A stretch of DNA of 64,000 nt from Celeribacter arenosi. GTDB lineage: Bacteria > Pseudomonadota > Alphaproteobacteria > Rhodobacterales > Rhodobacteraceae. Positions 62,869-64,000 of this stretch are shown piece after piece. Made by a program: the position numbers and the translations under genes. The stretch is from positions 62,001 to 126,000 of the forward strand of contig NZ_BAABDF010000007.1 of the NCBI RefSeq assembly GCF_039539485.1, read 5' to 3'. The notes under the pieces were generated by a model. The model had not been told where the DNA came from and searched no databases. It saw nothing but the letters and a program-made list of their open reading frames with translations. How positions within the stretch are numbered: position 1 is the stretch's first letter; every line of letters begins with the position of its first letter.

Positions 62869-63882
62869 ATGACCACACTTCCCGAGATAGCGTCACTATG
62901 GATCGGCGATGAATTGAGCTGGCTCGAGCAACTCTGCCTGAAAAGCTTTGCGGATGCGGGCCACCACACGACGCTATACTCTTACAGTCCGATTTCAAAC
63001 GTCCCGCACGGTGTGCATACCGCGGATGCGGCACAAATCTATCCAGGCGATCCCATTCTCCGTCACGCACGAACAGGGTCCCCGGCCATTCACGCCGACA
63101 TGTGGCGGCTGAATTTGCTGAAAAAAACCGACAAGATATGGGTCGATGCGGACATGTATTGCTATCGCCCCTTTGCGTTCACGAGCCAGTTTGTCTTTGG
63201 CTGGGAAAAGCCTGGCTTGGTCTGCAATGCCGTGCTGGGCCTTCCGCGCGACAGCAAGGCGCTCGATGGGCTTTTGTCGTTTTTCAACGATGAGTACGCA
63301 ATTGCGCCATGGTTGAAGGACTGGCAGATCGCCGAACTGGAGGCCGCACGTGACGCAGGAAATCCGGTGCATATGACTGAACAGGAATGGGGTTTTACCG
63401 GACCCGCATCCGTTACCCATTTTCTCAATGAAACCGGAGAGATTGAGAACGCACTGCCGGAACCGGCCTTTTACCCGGTCAGTTTTAAACAACGTAACCA
63501 CATGATCATGAGCCGCTTCACCGTCGAAGACCGGTTCACTGATGATACGTGCGGCGTCCATTTTTGGGCACGACGGATGAAGCCGAGATTGGCGGAGCAG
63601 GAGAATAACGTCCCGCGCCAAGGCTCGTTTATGCACGGGCTGCTGGCCCGCCACGGCATCGACCCGTCGCTGGCGCTGATCCCGATTAAAGAGAAACCTA
63701 CCGAGGACGACAGCGTCGATCGCGATGATCCGCAGTTTCGTGCCCAAATCGGCCTCGCCGCATTGAAAGACGGCTCTACCTTCGGCGCGGTCGCTAAGGA
63801 ATTCGACGTGGACCGCAAATTCGTGCGCGCCTGTCGTGATCAAATCCGTGACAACGCGGCCAAGCTTTTTGACGGGACCTGA
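62869..63882 (+). CDS. Glycosyltransferase fused to an IS3-OrfA-like helix-turn-helix
   Basis: 337 residues. The main part is a GT32/GT8-like sugar transferase: LPEIASLWIGDELSWLEQ, DMWRLNLLKKTDKIWVDADM with the DxD, and VHFWARRMKP. The last ~45 residues (RAQIGLAALKDGSTFGAVAK, then EFDVDRKFV, ending NAAKLFDG) match the N-terminal helix-turn-helix of IS3 transposase OrfA (pattern KAxVALxAlKgxkTlaElAxxFxV...AAxlF). ATG 62869 is chosen from homology; TTG 62848 has a better GGAG site and would add 7 residues. Divergent from the GT2 operon. Confidence 0.75.
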   Translation: MTTLPEIASLWIGDELSWLEQLCLKSFADAGHHTTLYSYSPISNVPHGVHTADAAQIYPGDPILRHARTGSPAIHADMWRLNLLKKTDKIWVDADMYCYRPFAFTSQFVFGWEKPGLVCNAVLGLPRDSKALDGLLSFFNDEYAIAPWLKDWQIAELEAARDAGNPVHMTEQEWGFTGPASVTHFLNETGEIENALPEPAFYPVSFKQRNHMIMSRFTVEDRFTDDTCGVHFWARRMKPRLAEQENNVPRQGSFMHGLLARHGIDPSLALIPIKEKPTEDDSVDRDDPQFRAQIGLAALKDGSTFGAVAKEFDVDRKFVRACRDQIRDNAAKLFDGT

Positions 63883-63885
63883 TTT

Positions 63886-64000
63886 ATGGTGACCTGCGCT
63901 GATATCATCGGCAACTATCCGCATTGGCGGCATTTCCTACAGACCGTGAACCTGCCATCGTTCGATCCCCCGGCGCGCCGGTTTGTCTTTATGAAGAACT
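63886..64000 (+). CDS. Start of a further gene, possibly a sulfotransferase (3'-truncated by window)
   Basis: ATG 63886 opens a frame to the window end, 3 bases after the GT stop. The 38 residues end ARRFVFMKN, which resembles the start of the PAPS loop of sulfotransferases (FxxxKN/P-K-x-G-T). Too short to assign; the neighbourhood makes a glycan enzyme likely. Confidence 0.5.
   Translation, partial: MVTCADIIGNYPHWRHFLQTVNLPSFDPPARRFVFMKN

Overview
The window looks like a chromosomal segment of a marine Rhodobacteraceae (Roseobacter-group) alphaproteobacterium. Evidence: the split b'/b subunits of an alphaproteobacterial F-type ATP synthase, the glcDEF, DUF1523, DUF1285, DUF599, CHCC zinc-finger and Hint proteins typical of that family, a two-domain ALDH16-type aldehyde dehydrogenase like that known from Loktanella, and a VPEID-CTERM-like peptide. 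Codon use looks even throughout. I see no tRNA, rRNA, insertion sequence, prophage or CRISPR array.

Layout. 1-1.1 kb: end of an ATP synthase F0 operon. 1.2-11.9 kb: housekeeping and stress genes (FadR-type GntR regulator, OmpA lipoprotein, Ada-like repair protein, Hint protein, nth-adenosine kinase-PagL-like operon, polA, globin, zinc finger, ABC ATPase, HIT). 11.9-14.4 kb: a divergent pair, a GT14-like glycosyltransferase and a PAPS-dependent sulfotransferase. 14.4-18.1 kb: TetR/SDR pair with a palindromic operator, CDF metal exporter, hydroxypyruvate isomerase and DUF1285. 18.2-25.0 kb: a tightly overlapping moxR-DUF58-DUF4159-CARF-like membrane operon (moxR/bat type). 25.0-29.5 kb: a tiny signal-peptide protein ending in a VPEI[S/D]-CTERM sorting tail (VPEIS), next to a 1367-residue repeat-rich, probably surface, protein. 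29.9-39.4 kb: an exopolysaccharide module (GDP-mannose pyrophosphorylase, rhomboid protease, TPR lipoprotein, ExoY-like sugar transferase, ExeA-like ATPase, Wzz/GumC protein, tyrosine autokinase). 39.4-44.3 kb: two small genes and the glycolate oxidase operon glcDEF. 44.4-48.0 kb: trypsin-like protease, a small heat-shock gene with an RpoH-type promoter and a ROSE-like leader, and a phytase-like esterase. 48.2-58.5 kb: aminotransferase, succinate-semialdehyde dehydrogenase, small membrane proteins, an ALDH16-deoC-AraC catabolic group and rpe. 58.5-64 kb: a cluster of glycosyltransferase and sulfotransferase-like proteins running off the window.

Connections. A near-identical inverted repeat (AATTGGT-N9-TTACC) overlaps the predicted -10 both of the GntR gene at 1.95 kb and of glcD at 40.48 kb. 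This suggests that the distant GntR protein is the glycolate regulator GlcC. The exopolysaccharide genes match the companion set of exosortase systems, but no exosortase is visible here; the VPEIS peptide and the in-cluster rhomboid protease make this the most promising place for an unusual envelope-sorting system. The last complete gene appears to fuse a glycosyltransferase to a helix-turn-helix resembling the OrfA of IS3 transposases.
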